NCBI GenBank assembly: GCA_902702965.1
Contig: CACRXP010000568.1
Location: 4,146-68,145 of the forward strand
DNA length: 64,000 nt
Reading direction: 5' to 3'
From: Spirometra erinaceieuropaei
Taxonomy: Eukaryota; Platyhelminthes; Cestoda; Diphyllobothriidea; Diphyllobothriidae
The position numbers and the translations under genes are program-made. Position 1 is the first letter of the stretch. Each line of letters begins with the position of its first letter. Positions 10,655-20,660 of this stretch are shown in pieces. The notes beneath the pieces were generated by a model. It was not told where the DNA came from. It worked only from the letters and a program-made list of their open reading frames with translations, and did not search any database.

Positions 10655-11258
10655 CCCCCAGGTAAGCTGAATACTGCCTTGTTGTCTTTGCCCGCTCACC
10701 ATCTTCATTTCAGCATTGAGCTAGCTCAACGGCTAGACAATCTTCCCATCGCTGCCGCCGCTGCCGAGAACGCCTCCGTGGAGAACCGCTGGTGTCAACT
10801 GCGAGACACGGTCCAGTCGACGGCACTAGCCGTCCTCGGTCGCGCACGCCGCCAACACCAGGACTGGTTCGAAGACAACGACGCCGTCATCAGAAATCTG
10901 CTCGCCGTGAAGAACCGCCTGCACAAAGCCTACGTAGACCACCCTACGGACGACAACAGACCTACTTTCTACCGCAGTCGCCGCCAACTTCAGCAACGAC
11001 TGCACGAGATGCTGAACGCCTGGACTGCTCTCAAAGCTGAGGAGATCCAAGGGTACGCGGACCGCAACGAGTGGGAGAGCTTCTTCTCTGCGATCAAAGC
11101 TGTCTACGGTCCACCGAAGAAGGGCTCTGCTCCTCTCGTCAGCGCCGTCGGCAGTACCCTCCTGACTGAGAAGACGAAAAATTCTACAGCGATAGGCTGA
11201 GCATTTCCGAGGCGTCCTCAACCGCCCCTTCGCCATCTCCGACGACGCCATCGCCCGT
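10655..11258 (+). pseudogene. LINE connector between endonuclease and RT
   Basis: Continues the endonuclease frame after a stop at 10652-10654. The 10679-11200 ORF is helical and basic, with RARRQHQDWFEDND and AEEIQGYADRNEWESFFSAI, the pre-RT region of EEP LINEs. A frameshift near 11185 moves the reading into the RT frame. Confidence 0.8.
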
Positions 11259-12443
11259 TTGCCGCAAGTGGAGACCAACGTGGACCTCGACCTCCCGCCA
11301 TCTCTTCAGGAAACCATCAGGGTCGTGCAGCAGCTCTCCAGAGGGAAAGCACCCGGATCGGACGCAACCCCTGCTGAGGTTTACAAGCACGGAGGTCCTC
11401 GACTAATGGATCACCTGACTGCGCTCTTCCAAGGGATGTGGCGTCAAGGTGAAGTCCCGCAAGATTTCAAAGACGCACCCATCGTGCATCTCTACAAGCG
11501 AAAAGGGAATCGCCAAGTCTGCGACAATCACCGCGGCATCTCCTTGTTGAACATCGCCGGAAAGATCTTCGTTCGCACCCTCCTCAACCGCTTGAATAAT
11601 CATCTGGAACAGGGCCTTCTGCCGGAAAGCCAATGCGGCTTCCGTCGTCATCGTGGGACCACGGATATGATCTCCGCAGCCCGTCAACTTCAGGAGAAGT
11701 GCCAGGAGATGCGGACCCACCTGTACTCTACCTTTGTGGACCTGACGAAAGCCTTCGACACGGTGAATCGTGAAGGAATGTGTAAGATCATGCAGAAATT
11801 CGGCTGTTTGGAGCGATCCATTTAGATGGTGCGTCAGCTGCACGACGGTATGATGGCGCGAGTCACGGACAACGGAGTCGTCACAGAGGCATTCGCAGTG
11901 ACCAACGGAGTGAAGCAGGGATGCGTCCTGGCGTCTACCCTCTTCAGTCTTATGTTTTCTGTCATGCAGATGGACGCCTACCGTGATAAACGCCCCGGTA
12001 TCCGCATCGCCTACAGGACGGACGGTCACCTTCTGAATCAACGGCGGATGCACTCCCGATCGCGCGTATCCACAACCACCGTTCACAAAATTCTCTTCGC
12101 CGACGACTGTGCCCTGAACACCACCTCTGAAGAGGAGATGCGACGGAGCATGGACCTGTTCTCCGCCGCCTGCGAGAACTTTGGTCTGGTCATCAACACG
12201 CAGAAGACGGTAATCATGCATCAACCGCCACCCAACACAGTTACTCACCCCAATTCGCCGCCGCCACAAATCAGCGTGAACGGAACACAAATGCAAGTGG
12301 TGGAGAACTTCCCGTACCTGGGCAGCACCCTCTCCGTAGCATCAAAATCGATTACGAAGTCGCTCGCAGGATTTCGAAAGCCAGTCAAGCCATTGGCCGC
12401 CTCCAAAGCACAGTTTAGAATCGTTATGGTCTCCAACTGAGCG
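11259..12443 (+). pseudogene. LINE reverse transcriptase domain
   Basis: RT of the LINE, in one frame split by a TAG at 11823-11825. Motifs are GKAPGSDATPAEVYK, IVHLYKRKGNR, NHRGISLLNIAGK, QCGFRRHRGTTDMI, TFVDLTKAFDTVNRE, NGVKQGCVLAS and LFADDCALN (catalytic Asp pair), then VENFPYLGSTLS. The C-terminal connection domain is absent because homology stops near 12443. The 297-codon minus-strand ORF at 11403-12296 is an antisense shadow. Confidence 0.92.
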
Positions 12444-12468
12444 ACAGTCCGTAGATTTAGTCGCAAAC

Positions 12469-13771
12469 GTGCTGGGATATTTTATGCAATGCACAGTGAA
12501 GGAAACTTTTCCTGGAGAGCGTGAACATTGCCATTTTGAGGATGTTGATATGTCCAGAGCATGTACTGAAAGTCTGGTAGTTACCGGTTTAAAACTGTAC
12601 AAGGTCGACTTGTTCTGTTTTAACAGTAACGCTAATCATTACTGGAAATTTGTACGCCAGTTCGAAGTGTGCGTGGACAGCAAAAATGAAGAGGCTGGAC
12701 AGGAGCTCCTGCACTCGACTTACTATTGTAGAGGTGATGCGGAAGTTGCAGTATAATATTGTATCATGTTGCCCTCATCGCTAGCTTATTCTGGAGCACG
12801 GAAATATTGAGGAACTTGTTTAACCAATCCCAAATTGTGGCCTGTTCTCTTCTGGATGGTGACCTCGGGCAGGCACGCCAAGTTAACTAGACCTTAAAGA
12901 CACTTTCAGACCTGTGCATGGAGATAAAAGTTGTGAAGTAACGCTTAAGCAAATGAACTAAGTGTTCGAATTACAGTCGCTAAATATCCTGGAGTAAACA
13001 GTGCGCTGTCCACCGCTCTACATGCAAATCCAGAGAAATAAAGAGGCTGACAGAATCCTTATAAGTGGCAGAGATCCAGATTTCGCAGATCTCATGGAAT
13101 TAGTAAATATTCGTGCTAGGATAGCGAGGAGTCGTTCCCGGCAAACGTCTAGATACAAGAATGACAAGCGGCCTCAACAGTCCTTTATCGTCAGTTCGCA
13201 ACATCGAAAACGGGAAAACCTTAATAATTTCGTGATTCCCGAGTGTGAAGCCTGATCGGCGACCATGTTACATATCCTCTTTAGCATACAAAGTGGCAAG
13301 TCGTTCACCTTTACTTTCAATGGCTTTCGCAGATAGGTATGATGGCGTGCGGGACCACAAAGCGTGTTTCGTTTGTCTTAGTAATATGCACTTTGCCAAG
13401 ATGTGCAGGTCCAGAGAAAGTCGTATTTAGTCCGGCTGCAAAAGACGTCATCATACGCTTTTGCATATAATGTTATCAGAGAACGATCGACGGACATTAA
13501 AAGATAAATAGCTTCGTGACCCGACTGGGATTGCGTACCATTATGTCTAGGGGTTATTTGCTCCAAATTAGCAGCCCTAACAGGAAACGTCGAAACTTAG
13601 GCATTTTGGACAATGGCTCGGACGTCACCGTGAAAAAAAAAGACAGCTCCTCATCGACAATAGAGTGTTCACAAACCAACGGCCTTGGCAATAAAGGGCT
13701 TCAGCGGCCTAGTCTAATGTAACTCTGAAGTCAGAAGTTTAAGAGTGATACACAAGAATAGAATTGAATCA
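12469..13771 (+). pseudogene. BEL/Pao element: gag and start of protease
   Basis: Decayed 5' part of a BEL/Pao LTR retrotransposon. The 12469-12756 ORF holds HYWKFVRQFEVCVDSK, like the Pao gag core. The 13245-13430 ORF carries a zinc knuckle CFVCLSNMHFAKMC (C-x2-C-x4-H-x4-C). The protease start is LDNGSDVT at about 13606-13630. Frames shift repeatedly. No 5' LTR is visible, because the element joins truncated LINE sequence at about 12443. The reading is interrupted at 13771 by PLE-2 and resumes at 17638. The gag assignment relies on motif resemblance and on the Pao pol that follows. Confidence 0.72.
13760..13771 (+). repeat. Target-site duplication, left
   Basis: AGAATTGAATCA, repeated at 17626-17637, flanks the whole PLE-2 insertion inside the BEL/Pao protease region. 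Confidence 0.75.
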
Positions 13772-14126
13772 TTTGAAGACGAAGACAGGCTCTCCGGAAG
13801 AGGTTTATTTAAGTGCTGACGTTTCAAAGAGCTGGGTGGGCTCTTCATTGTCAAAGCGTAAAATGCACTTCTTTGATCAAAAATTTAATTTAAAGTGGCA
13901 GTTGTATTGGCCGGCCTCATGCTGATCGATTTTTTTCCTTCTCTCGCTGCCTCGGCCTCTCGGGAGATGGTTGACGGGCGTTTTGCCTGTGTGCTTTGTG
14001 AGTCACTACTCCGTCAAGGGGAACTGATTGGACTTTAGTCGGATGGTCGGTCTGGCGGTTCTTCTTCTTCCTCACCGAGTAAACTCAGCGTCGGGCTATC
14101 TCCGTGCGGCCTTCTTAAGTCCGGTG
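13772..14126 (-). repeat. PLE-2 pseudo-LTR, left copy
   Basis: Near-identical to 16720-17073. It holds the 3' UTR, a hammerhead-like stem (13815-13857, minus strand) and AAATAAA just downstream on the minus strand. Confidence 0.85.
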
Positions 14127-15340
14127 TGTTTGCTTGGTCCTGAGCTCTACGATTGTGATGACGTAAGACGTTGAAAGCTGCAGGAAGGTACAGATGCTTG
14201 TTGATAGGGTGGGCATCGGAGAACCACGCCTCGAGAGTTAGCCGTTCTGGTTTCGTGTTGCCTCGGCCTAAAATGGTAGCCTTCTGGAGATCAAAAGTAT
14301 GCCCGATTCTCCAACGTGTGTTGCTAGTTGAGAGTTAGGGTCTAACCTCCGAGTGGCCGATTTGTGTTCTTGTAGGCGAGTTGGCAACCTCCGCCCGGTT
14401 TCGCCCACATAGTTGCAGTCACCCTCATTGCAATTTATTTTGTAGTTGACTGCTGAGGTTTCAGTGGGTGACAATGGGTCCTTAGGTTGCATTTGGCGAC
14501 GTCGAATTGCTGCTTGAGGTCGATGGGCTATGCCTACTCTTGTGGGTTGTAACAGTCGCGAGACCGCCTCAGGGACCCCTTTAACGTAAGGAATGGCCCT
14601 CCAGACTTCGGGTTGCTGCTCATTTGGCCGTTGTCTGGGCGCCCAACGTCTGCTTCTCTCGATGAAATGTCTGGGATAACCATTGGCTGCAAATAGGTTC
14701 ACAAGGTACAATCGTTCGGCCCTTTTATCTTCTGGTGTGCTGCAGTGTGTTTCGACTCTTTGGAATAGAGTGCGGACACAACTACGTTTGTGAGACACAG
14801 GATGGTTGCTTTTGAAGTGTAGGATCTGTCTCGTGTCGGTGGATTTTCGGAATACTGTAGTTTGCAGCTGTCCAGTGGTACACCGGCGCACAAATACGTC
14901 AAGAAAAGGCAGTCGGTTGTTTGTTTCTGCTTCCATCGTAAATTGGATATCCGGGTCAACCGAGGTGAGTAGTTCCTTTAGGTGTTCAATGTCAGTTGTT
15001 TTGACAACGACGAAGGTTTCATCAGCATAGTGGGCCCAGAACTTTGGTTGATACTTGGTGAGCACCAAATGTTCTACCCGTTGAAGAACTACTTCAGCGA
15101 TTAGGCCTGATATAGGGGAGCCCATAGGAGTGCCTTTTATTTGTTCGTACATTTGTCCGCCGAAGGTGAAATAGGTCTTGAGACAGTGTCGCAGAAGCTC
15201 GAGCAGATGCTCAGACTTCAGGGGTTTGTCTCTCTCCTTATAACGCTCTGCCAGTAGTTTGTCCACAACGTCTATCGCTAATTGCTGTGGAATGGAGGTG
15301 AAGAGCGAAACGACATCAAAGGATACCATGGACTCGTCTG
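14127..15340 (-). pseudogene. PLE-2 reverse transcriptase and GIY-YIG endonuclease
   Basis: The longest open PLE frame in the window (14268-15329, 353 codons). RT motifs are MVSFDVVSLFTSIP (first catalytic Asp), QIKGTPMGSPISGLIAEVVLQ, HYADETFVVV at the catalytic-pair position, and NRLPFLDVFVRR. The usual YxDD reads YADE, so the second catalytic Asp is lost. The endonuclease follows at about 14450-14330 with VNYKINCNEGDCNYVGETGR and RLQEH. A one-base frameshift at about 14295-14330 separates it from its own tail, which continues in another frame to about 14127 with KATILGRGN. The copy is near-complete but inactive by sequence. Confidence 0.9.
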
Positions 15341-16093
15341 GCTCTAACCTCAGATGTTTTATGCGTTCGAGGAATTGAAACGCAGATTATACTGTTGTTG
15401 GTGAGCCTTCGGCCAAAAACTTAAGACGACCGAACATCCATTTTGTCAAACCGTACGTCGGAGTTCCACGAAGGTATACGATTGGCCTGAGTGGGACATT
15501 TGCCTTGTGCACCTTCGGTAGACCGTAAAAACGAGCCGTGGCGGTGTCAGTGGGTTTCATGCATGAAACCAGTCGTTGGGTGTAATCGCCCCCTTGGCCC
15601 TTAGATTTCCTAGACTTTTGTTTATCCTAGTGACTAGATTTTTCATTTCGCTGGCACGGCATTGTTTGTATGAATGCTGGTCTTCGAATAAGTCCTGTAC
15701 CTTGTTCTTGTAATCCGATTTGTCCAGTACAACTGTTGAACATCCTTTGTCAGCTGGCAGAATAATTATGTCCTTGTCTGCTTCTAGGCTTTTCAGTGCT
15801 CGTTGTTCCATATTGCTAAGAGTTTCGCACCTCCCGTGTCGCATAAGCAACGAGGAGGTTTGGTGACAGATCAAATCTTTAGTCTCTTCTGATGCCTTTG
15901 TTAATTAAAGAACAGATTCGAAGGCGGCAATAAACTCTGTGGGTGCGGCATCTGCTGTGTTAAAAGTGGCTCCACGTTCCCGGATTGCGAGTCGTGTGTT
16001 CGTAAGGGTTTTAGATGAAAGGTTGTGAACAAGGACGCCTGTCTAGTTGTCGGAGCTTGGTACTCGAAGTTCTTCCAATTTTATAGATAATTC
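15341..16093 (-). pseudogene. PLE-2 RT fingers region
   Basis: The 15557-15874 ORF holds DIIILPADKGCSTVVLDKSDY, the characteristic fingers motif of Penelope RTs. It is preceded on the minus strand by VHNLSSKTLTNTRLAI at about 16020. 15341-15556 links it to the palm in broken frames. The frame is broken by a stop near 15905 and by the short insertion at 16094-16316. Confidence 0.82.
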
Positions 16094-16316
16094 GAGGCTC
16101 GGGTGTTCCACACTTCGCGCTTGGATATGGCTGGCTGACGACGGCTAATAAGCCAGAAATGGCCATTCTAGTCTCCCTTGTCTTTGTCGGTAATACCATT
16201 CTGCCTATATAGCATGCGCCGCTGTGCGGCTGCTGGTTGGGCTCGAGAGAGAGCCCTTAAGGCACAACGGAACGAGTGAGTTCCTTATGAACGATCGGTG
16301 AGCGCCCCCTACCATT
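16094..16316. mobile_element. 223-bp short interspersed insertion (modules A+B) inside PLE-2
   Basis: Flanked by the direct repeat ATAATTC (16087-16093 and 16317-16323). Removing the insert and one repeat copy rejoins the PLE-2 reading frame without a shift, so this is a clean insertion. The insert holds module A (16131-16196) and module B (16213-16295). It has no coding capacity, no clear terminal inverted repeats and no poly-A. It is a SINE-like or otherwise non-autonomous element. Confidence 0.72.
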
Positions 16317-16323
16317 ATAATTC

Positions 16324-16720
16324 CTTGTTTCTTTTGGCACGTACTTTCTGAGCATGTCTGAGAATGGTCAGGTCTATATTGTTCGATTCTTCACCGGCAG
16401 CTCTCCAGAGATAACACTTAGATTGGTCTATCTCTAAATTGTAGCGTTTAAGTCTTTAATGGCAATCGTGAATTAGCACTCTTGTCATTTTTCTGCCAAG
16501 TCGGGCTACAGTCTCCCTTGCCAGAGCAGAATTCACAGGAGGCTTTTAAGTGACGCTCTTTGGAGTCAATTGATTGTCCAGGCAGCGGTGGAGGAAGTCC
16601 AGTTGTGCTTGAGTTGACGCAATCCGCAGGGCGAATTTTTCCCAACGGCGCGCTGCACGGAGCACTGATGGCTCAAAAAATCTGTTCAGATTGGCAAAGT
16701 TAAGATATCCGGGTTAATTA
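16324..16720 (-). pseudogene. PLE-2 N-terminal region
   Basis: On the minus strand it reads NFANLNRFFEPSVL, then QAQLDFLHRCLDNQLTPKSV, typical of PLE N-termini, followed by a stop and KRNKEL just before the short insertion. Its first codons coincide with the point where other PLE-2 insertions end (17625, 1625). Confidence 0.72.
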
Positions 16721-17073
16721 TTTGAAGACGAAGACAGGCTCTCCGGAAGAGGTTTATTTAAGTGCTGACGTTTCAAAGAGCTGGGTGAGCTCTTCATTGT
16801 CAAAGCGTAAAATGCACTTAATCGATCAGAAATTTAATTTAAAGTGGCAGTTGTGTTGGCCGGCCTCATGCTGATCGATTTTTTTCCTTCTCTCGCTGCC
16901 TCGGCCTCTCGGGAGATGGTTGACGGGCGTTTTGCCTGTGTGCTTTGTGAGTCACCACTCCGTCGAGGGGAACTGATTGGACTTTAGTTGGGTGGTCGGT
17001 CTGGCGGTTCTTCTTCTTCCTCACCGAGTAAACTCAGCGTCGGGCTATCTCCGTGCGGCCTTCTTAAGTCCTG
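16720..17073 (-). repeat. PLE-2 pseudo-LTR, right copy
   Basis: Direct repeat of 13772-14126, with a hammerhead-like stem at 16764-16806 (minus strand). It ends at the inversion point near 17074. Confidence 0.85.
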
Positions 17074-17075
17074 CA

Positions 17076-17625
17076 GAGGGCTACCATCCTAGGCCGAGGC
17101 AAAACGAAAACAGAACGGCTAACTCTCGAGGCGTGGTTCTCCGATGCCCACTCTATCAACAGGCATCTGTACCTTCCTGCAGCTTACAAAGTCCTACGTC
17201 ATCACAATCGTAGAGCTCAGGACCAAACAAACACACCGGACTTAAGAAGGCCGCACGGAGACAGCCCGACGCTGAGTATACTCGGTGAGGAAGAAGAAGA
17301 ACCGCCAGACCGACCATCCGACTAAAGTCCAATCAGTTCCCCTTGACGGAGTAGTGACTCACAAAGCACACAGGCAAAACGCCCGTCAACCATCTCCCGA
17401 GAGGCCGAGGTAGCGAGAGGAGGAAAACAATCGATCAGCATGAGACCGGTCAACACAACTGCCACTTTAAATTAAATTTCTGATCGATTTAGTGCATTTT
17501 ACGCTTTGACAATGAAGAGCTCACCCAGCTCTTTGAAACGTCAGCACTTAAATAAACCTCTTCCGGAGAGCCTGTCTTTGTCTTCAAATGATCAACCCGG
17601 ATATCTCAACTTTTCCAATCTGAAC
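17076..17625 (+). repeat. PLE-2 inverted 3' arm
   Basis: A plus-strand copy of the minus-strand sequence at about 14290-13772. It starts in the endonuclease tail (GRGKTKTERLT) and runs through the 3' UTR, the stem and gaaacgtcagc block (17503-17546) and AAATAAA. It continues about 40 bp into the next-unit start, ending before the target duplication. With 16720-17073 it forms a large palindrome. Confidence 0.85.
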
Positions 17626-17637
17626 AGAATTGAATCA
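17626..17637 (+). repeat. Target-site duplication, right
   Basis: AGAATTGAATCA, the partner of 13760-13771. Confidence 0.75.
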
Positions 17638-18340
17638 GTCATGATTGAAGGGACTTTAATGGTTAAAGACTTGTCATTCCGTGCAGAACCATCAATAAAA
17701 GTGATAACATCTTTGTGGCCGCACCTGAGCGGTATGGCGCTCGACGAGATTACGGATTGCAAGGTTAGCAAAGCCATCGGAAATGATATCGCGGAAGCTC
17801 ACTGGGTGCCTAACCAACGTCTGGGTGGCAAGAATGGGCCGCTCGCCGAAAAAGCATTTCTGGGCTGAATGCTGGCTGGATCTTCACATCACAGACGAAA
17901 GCAGAACTCTGTCCGTGACGCGCAACATAAAAATGGTATATGGCTCGGAGATTTCGGACATTTTGACAATGACTGCGAGCCACCCATAGGAAAATAAACT
18001 GATACTGGCTATTGCGCGATCCTTCGTTGTACACATAAAACTGTATAATCAGCCGCCAGTCCTTTGGCGAGACGGTAAGCTGAATTTACCAGAAAATCTT
18101 TAGTTAACGAGTAAACGGCAGATCTATCTCAAAAATAAATTTGGTTGAGAGAACGAATCATTTCAAAAATAATAGCAAGCGTTCCTATCCTACATTACTA
18201 AGGGGTACATCGAGTGAGTTAACAGCACCAAAACGTTTTCAGTTCTCAGACACTGATACCCACTTCACTACCCCTTTGTCAAGCCCCAGAAACCAGAAAA
18301 AATCCGTGTCGTATTAGACTGTCCTGCCAAGTGCTAGCGC
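17638..18340 (+). pseudogene. BEL/Pao protease and protease-RT connector
   Basis: Resumes the Pao polyprotein after the PLE-2 insertion. 17638-17868 reads through SLWPHLSGMALDEI and EAHWVPNQRLGGKNGP, the conserved stretch between protease and RT in Pao-type pol. It continues with stops and frameshifts to the RT start at about 18340. Confidence 0.8.
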
Positions 18341-19640
18341 GTGTCTCCACATCGCAATTTGTACCAACGACCTGATGTAAATGCAAAGTTAGTAAGTGCG
18401 TTGTTTGGTTTCCAACTTAAGCGAATTGCATTGTCAGGGGATATAGAAGAATTGTTCCTGCAAATGAAAGTGGACCTGATTGATCGACTTGCTCTGGAAT
18501 ATTTCTATTGGAAAAGTGACGAGCTTGAAAGAGAGCCAGTTGGGTTCCAGTGGACACCTCGCTCGTTCAGATTTTATTCTTTAAAAAAAAAACTAAAAGA
18601 GTTCGGTACATTCTACTTTTCATCAGTTTGCAGAACGGTGCGTCAAAGTACATACGTTGATGATTGCCTGCTTTCGTTATGCGATGTCGATTTCGCCAAA
18701 CGTTTTGTGAACAAAATTTGTGAATTCCTCCCTCAGGCTTGCTTCCTTATGCGAAACTTGGCGTCTGACGACTGCCGTGTACTCTCAGCCATCAGTACGA
18801 CCGGACGTTCTTCTGGTATACGAACTGAACGAACTTTAGGGCTGTAGTGGAATACGAATTCCGATAAGCTTCAATATGCCTACAAAACCATCCACTCGTA
18901 GGTGTATTCTGGCTTGTTTCCCCTCACTTTATGACACTCTAGGTTTCGTTTCCCATTGGGTGATACCAGGGAAGCGTTTGCTGCAATCTTTATGCAAAAA
19001 CAAATTAAGTTAGGATGAGCACCTATCTGTCACTGAGGGCTCTCGTTGGGAAACTGGATCTGTGGTTTACGGAGTCTGAGACCTCTTAAGTTAGATCGAC
19101 GTCTATAGTCCAAAGGTGTCAGCGATGCAGTGCGCGTCGAATTCCACGTGTTTTGCGATGCGCCAAACGTAGCAGTAAATGTATTATTATATGCTAGCTT
19201 CACTAACGACCCAGGGTATTTATAATGTTCACTCGTTTATTCGAAAGCACGTGCTGTACCCCTCAAATCAGTCTCCATACCACGTTTACCGTTGGCAGCT
19301 GCAACTCTGGCGGTACGCGTGTCTGATCTCACCTATATGTACTTTCAAACGATAACTTTCTGGACCGACTACATGATAGTTCTATATTATATACACAATG
19401 AATTAACCAGATTCTGCAAATTTGTGGCCAACTGGCTGACGGTTATACGTGATCTGTCCGAAACTTCTCGGTGGAGACACGTGAGTTCGGACGTCAACTT
19501 AGCGGACATTTATTCTCGAGGCACGTGAAACTTCGTGCTCGTACGCAGATTTTTGGGTTACTCACGATTTTTGGTTTGACCTGAAAGCGAATAATGTACA
19601 GCCTCCGGTTGGACAACCCGAGGTCCTGAATAGGTTTATT
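18341..19640 (+). pseudogene. BEL/Pao reverse transcriptase and RNase H-like region
   Basis: The RT ORF (18341-18847) has YQRPDVNAKLVSALFGF, IALSGDIEELFLQMKVD and the catalytic TYVDDCLLSL (18653-18664). A segment between them is deleted, since the usual hinge before YVDD is short. The ORF at 19292-19528 reads TFWTDYMIVLYYIHNE and WRHVSSDVNLADIYSRG, the RNase H-like end of Pao pol. Homology fades at about 19640, where the CR1-bearing interruption begins. The order fits one decayed element in line with the gag to the left and the integrase to the right. Confidence 0.88.
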
Positions 19641-19984
19641 ATAGCGCCCCTGGGGCACTGTCAGTCCCCTTTGAACTCAGGAAGAACACCTAAAACAAAC
19701 TCATCCATTTCGTCTGCACTTTGGCTTCATTTGTTATGGGTGTTTGTTCGTCGAAGTGTGAATAAATAACCTACAGAGGGGTTCTGTAGCGGTTTTCTAG
19801 TTATTTTTAGTTATGCTGAAAGAAAGTGTGGGATTAGTGATTTCTTATACGGGAGTCTTTCGTTTATCAAGGTATCTCGAATTATAAATAGGACAGAGTA
19901 CAGTAGATTACTTGCTTCCATAGGTGATGTTGTTATAAGATATGGGCTCCAGTCTATTGACTTAATTTAGTTATTCATGGAGTC
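19641..19984. other. Boundary between BEL/Pao and CR1 sequence
   Basis: Neither element is recognisable here with confidence. The exact insertion point and any target duplication could not be placed. Confidence 0.4.
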
Positions 19985-20660
19985 AACGTCAATTTTTTGG
20001 GTTTAGGCGGGTGTTACTAAAATGGGGTGCAAATTTTGCCTTTAATGGGAACGTTGATATTATTGCGTTGTGGTAACTTTCAAAGGTTACGCAGTCGTAG
20101 TACATATGGAGGGGCCAGATATCGTTGGTGAGAATAACGTCTAGTTTATTGTCTCCTCGGGTGGGTTTGTCAACTATTTGTGCCCAGTTATTAAAGATAT
20201 TTATTGCTAGCAATTCTTCGTGCCTGGTAGTTGCCGATAATTCGATTCAGTTTATTTCTGGGCGGTTCAGGTCACCTGTGATTATCTTATATTCAATTTT
20301 GATGTTTGCTATATTATTTATTATGTGGGTGAGGCTTGTGTCATCATTACTACATTCCGGAGGGGAGTCGAGGCATCCGACTAGTATGTTTTTCTGAGTA
20401 TGAGATTTTATTGTGGCAAAACACGCTTATCCAGTAAAGGTTTCGGCTGGGACATCAGTACCACTTTGTTCAATGCTAGTATTGATATAGATAAGACAAC
20501 CTCCGCCTCGTTTAGTAACACTGTCCTGTCGATAGAAATTATAATTTAGGCCATTTAGTGAAACATTAGATATAAGTTCATTTGCCCATGTTTCTGTAAT
20601 GCAAATTATATCGGGATTATATATTTCTACAAAAGTTTCACTTTGAGATATTTTGTTGAC
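19985..20660 (-). pseudogene. CR1-like LINE: EEP endonuclease
   Basis: On the minus strand, PDIICITETWANELI (about 20620), RGGGCLIYIN (about 20500), IITGDLNRPEIN (about 20270) and IVDKPTRGDNKLDVILTND (about 20150) are the EEP motifs in CR1/jockey order. Single stops break it. The 3' side (RT) is absent, so only the 5' half of the LINE is present. Confidence 0.82.

Larger units (their letters stand above)
9190..12443 (+). mobile_element. EEP-endonuclease LINE, 3'-truncated
   Basis: A non-LTR retrotransposon with a GC-rich 5' leader (9190-9840), EEP endonuclease, a connector, and RT. Sequence composition changes sharply from the AT-rich flank at about 9180. The single long protein typical of this family is broken here by two frameshifts in the endonuclease, an in-frame stop in the RT (11823-11825) and other stops. 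Homology ends near 12443, just after the RT thumb, and BEL/Pao gag-like sequence follows. The C-terminal part and 3' tail are therefore missing, which is unusual because LINEs normally lose their 5' end. It resembles LINEs abundant in diphyllobothriid worms; the clade is not resolved. Confidence 0.85.
13772..17625 (-). mobile_element. PLE-2 insertion: one unit, pseudo-LTRs and an inverted 3' arm
   Basis: A 3.85-kb Penelope-like insertion. A minus-strand unit (about 16720 to 13772) is bounded by direct repeats 13772-14126 and 16720-17073, the pseudo-LTRs. At about 17074 the orientation flips, and 17076-17625 is a plus-strand copy of the family's 3' part (end of the endonuclease, 3' UTR and start of the next unit). 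The outer ends are therefore both 3' ends. The block is flanked by a 12-bp direct repeat. Such tandem and inverted partial copies are a known trait of Penelope insertions. Coding regions contain stops and frameshifts. Confidence 0.85.

Noticed and set aside
11403..12296. 297-codon minus-strand ORF
   Set aside because: It is antisense to the LINE reverse transcriptase and has no motif of its own.
13245..13430. Host zinc-finger gene
   Set aside because: The single CCHC knuckle lies in line with Pao gag and protease, so it is part of the retroelement.
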